Origin: Bacteroidota bacterium
GTDB taxonomy: Bacteria > Bacteroidota > Kryptoniia > Kryptoniales > JAKASW01
NCBI GenBank assembly: GCA_021785235.1
Contig: JAJYGB010000099.1
Span: 1-5,866, forward strand
Direction of reading: 5' to 3'
Length of the DNA stretch: 5,866 nt
The notes under the pieces are model-generated. The model did not search any database, had not been told where the DNA came from, and worked only from the letters and a program-made list of their open reading frames with translations. The position numbers and the translations under genes were made by a program. Shown here piece after piece: positions 4,455 to 5,866 of the stretch. Within the stretch, counting starts at the first letter, position 1, and each line of letters opens with the position of its first letter.

Positions 4455-5866
4455 CAACTCCCTTTTCATCAGGCACTCCTTTTCCACTTCCCCGACAAAA
4501 TACTCGCATTCGTTGCAATGAGGAGACGAAGTGGGAAGCGCCTCCGACGACGGAAAGACCCCTTCTTCAGTCTCGATCCCTTTTATCTTCTCGAGCAATG
4601 AACCGAGCTCCTTCTCAAAATCCGAGAGCTCAACCTTCGAATAGAATCTGCACAGGTACTTTCCGGGTTCGCGTGTAAAGACGATAGTCACATCGAATTC
4701 TTTCTGATCCGGTCTCAGATTGCCGCAGAGCGAAGCATACAGCTTCATCTGGATCTCATAGCCGGCGTAAATATCTTCCTGCGACTTGTCAAGGCGGTTC
4801 GTTTTGTAGTCGTATATATGAAATCCTTTTTCGTCCTCGATCAGCAGATCGAGTGTCCCGGTGAGGAAGTCGGAGCCGAACCTTCTGGTTATCGTCTGTT
4901 CCAGATATTTCTTGCCGTCTCCGGCGATCATACCGAGCGTTGCAAGCGAGTTAGCCGCGTTTCCGGCGACTACCGCTATTAGCTTCGAGCGCTCCTCCTC
5001 GCTCAGGTTTTCATCAACACCGGCGGACACGGCATGTCTGGCGGCAGCGGCTATCGCCTCCTCGCCCGTAGTGTTCGAAGAGAGCACATGCTCGAGAACC
5101 GAATGGACAAGTTGTCCCTTCACGGTAGAGAGGATCAGATCGTTGTGTTCGCCGTTCTCGTCGAACCGGTGTCTGGTTTCCGGCGTAGGCATTCCGAGAC
5201 GGTACCTCAGGAAATATTTCGTCGGACAAAGCCGGAAAGTCTGGAGAACGGTCGCGGAGTAAATTTCTCCGTCGATGCCGGCAGGGATTGAATCGAGGAA
5301 GAACGCACCCATTTCGGCTTTCGCCGGCGGTTTGCTTTCTCCCGACAACTCCGCATCCGGCAGCGATGTATGCACCCTGATCTTCAATCCCGGCAATTCA
5401 AAGTAGCCGTCCGCAGGAGCTGCCGTCAAGTCGAGACTCCTCGAGAGGATGTCGGTGAATGAATTAATGGAGAGCGACTCCTTCTTAGAGGCGGTCGTCA
5501 GTATGAGCTTGTCCATCGCCCTCGTGCACGCGACGTAAAAGAGCCTCGAAAGCTCCGACTGCTCGCTGACCTTTTCGAGGCCCTCGTAAAGGGAGAGTGC
5601 CGGCGGTATGACACTCCCGACAAACGGGAGTATCCCGACATGGTCGTTGACGATCAGTCTTGTGCCGCGGCGAGTGAACGCATCGCAAAACGGAATCACG
5701 ACCACGGGAAACTCGAGCCCCTTGGCGGCATGTACGGTCATTATTTTTACGGCGTCAACCGTTTCGTCGACCGGAGCCTGCCCTTCACGTGCCGTCTCTT
5801 TCAGATACCGGATGCGCTCAATAAAATCGTACAGGCTGTTGAAGCCGCGCCCCTCAAATTCCCTTG
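4416..5866 (-). CDS. C-terminal part of UvrD/AddA-type helicase fused to RecB-family nuclease
   Basis: This partial gene enters from the right edge; 482 residues are visible. The ATG at 5739-5741 is internal, since 41 in-frame residues precede it and run into helicase motif V. Numbering from that Met, TVHAAKGLEFPVV (2-14) is motif V and SRLFYVACTRAMDKLIL (65-81) is motif VI of superfamily 1A helicases. A RecB-like PD-(D/E)XK nuclease domain follows: H213 in GQLVHSVLE, D298 in GTLDLL, D311 and K313 in YDYKTN, and Q331 with Y335 in QMKLY. All expected catalytic residues are present. Cysteines at 172 (in RLCPTKYF), 409, 412 and 423 recall the iron-sulphur cluster of AddB and Cas4 nucleases. Such enzymes resect DNA double-strand breaks in recombination. 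The ATPase core and any AddB-like partner lie outside the window. The short charged tail is encoded by a heptamer repeat. The architecture is clear; the exact subfamily (AddA or a related one) is not. Confidence 0.92.
   Translation of the reverse strand, partial: REFEGRGFNSLYDFIERIRYLKETAREGQAPVDETVDAVKIMTVHAAKGLEFPVVVIPFCDAFTRRGTRLIVNDHVGILPFVGSVIPPALSLYEGLEKVSEQSELSRLFYVACTRAMDKLILTTASKKESLSINSFTDILSRSLDLTAAPADGYFELPGLKIRVHTSLPDAELSGESKPPAKAEMGAFFLDSIPAGIDGEIYSATVLQTFRLCPTKYFLRYRLGMPTPETRHRFDENGEHNDLILSTVKGQLVHSVLEHVLSSNTTGEEAIAAAARHAVSAGVDENLSEEERSKLIAVVAGNAANSLATLGMIAGDGKKYLEQTITRRFGSDFLTGTLDLLIEDEKGFHIYDYKTNRLDKSQEDIYAGYEIQMKLYASLCGNLRPDQKEFDVTIVFTREPGKYLCRFYSKVELSDFEKELGSLLEKIKGIETEEGVFPSSEALPTSSPHCNECEYFVGEVEKECLMKRELGRSRDQEMRNKK

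Noticed and set aside
5739..5741. ATG as the start of the helicase-nuclease gene
   Set aside because: It lies inside helicase motif V, and 41 in-frame residues typical of the family continue upstream to the window edge.
1..5866. Mobile element, phage, CRISPR or toxin-antitoxin system
   Set aside because: No transposase, integrase, terminal inverted repeats, regular direct-repeat/spacer pattern or paired small toxin genes are seen, and the DNA reads as uniform chromosomal sequence.

Overview
The window looks like ordinary bacterial chromosome, of moderate GC content judged by eye, from the Bacteroidota/Chlorobiota/Ignavibacteriota side of the tree. This placement is an inference from the style of the DUF58, Feo and helicase-nuclease proteins; no RNA marker gene is present to test it. 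The fur promoter candidate has a perfect TTGACA -35 hexamer rather than the TTTG/TAnnTTTG pattern of classical Bacteroides promoters, and several genes have purine-rich ribosome-binding sites.

Layout. At the left edge (1-227, minus) is the N-terminus of a membrane-anchored, probably coiled-coil protein, possibly RmuC. A 111-bp gap holding a weak terminator and a repeated CCGGGGCC octamer separates it from a complete DUF58 gene (339-1238, minus). A 199-bp divergent intergenic region follows, carrying the probable promoter of the next unit. On the plus strand lies a compact iron unit: fur (1438-1872), feoA (1894-2190), feoB (2187-4259) and a 33-residue single-span membrane peptide (4256-4357). 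Both feoA/feoB and feoB/small-peptide junctions are 4-nt ATGA overlaps. A short convergent gap with 7-bp tandem repeats leads to the C-terminal part of a UvrD/AddA-type helicase fused to a RecB-family nuclease (4416 to beyond 5866, minus).

How the genes work together. FeoB is the inner-membrane ferrous iron transporter with an N-terminal GTPase domain, FeoA is its small cytosolic SH3-like partner, and the small peptide resembles the FeoB-associated Cys-rich membrane proteins that occupy the FeoC position in many bacteria. Fur at the head of the same unit suggests an autoregulated iron-uptake cassette. The flanking genes (DUF58, possible RmuC, helicase-nuclease) have no evident functional tie to iron, and the last two concern DNA maintenance.

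I see no mobile element, CRISPR array, tRNA or rRNA. Nothing here amounts to a clearly new system. The points most worth checking are the tiny downstream feo gene, the feoA leader/extension with two hairpins, the heptamer repeats at the convergent junction, and the unusual cysteine spacing in the nuclease.
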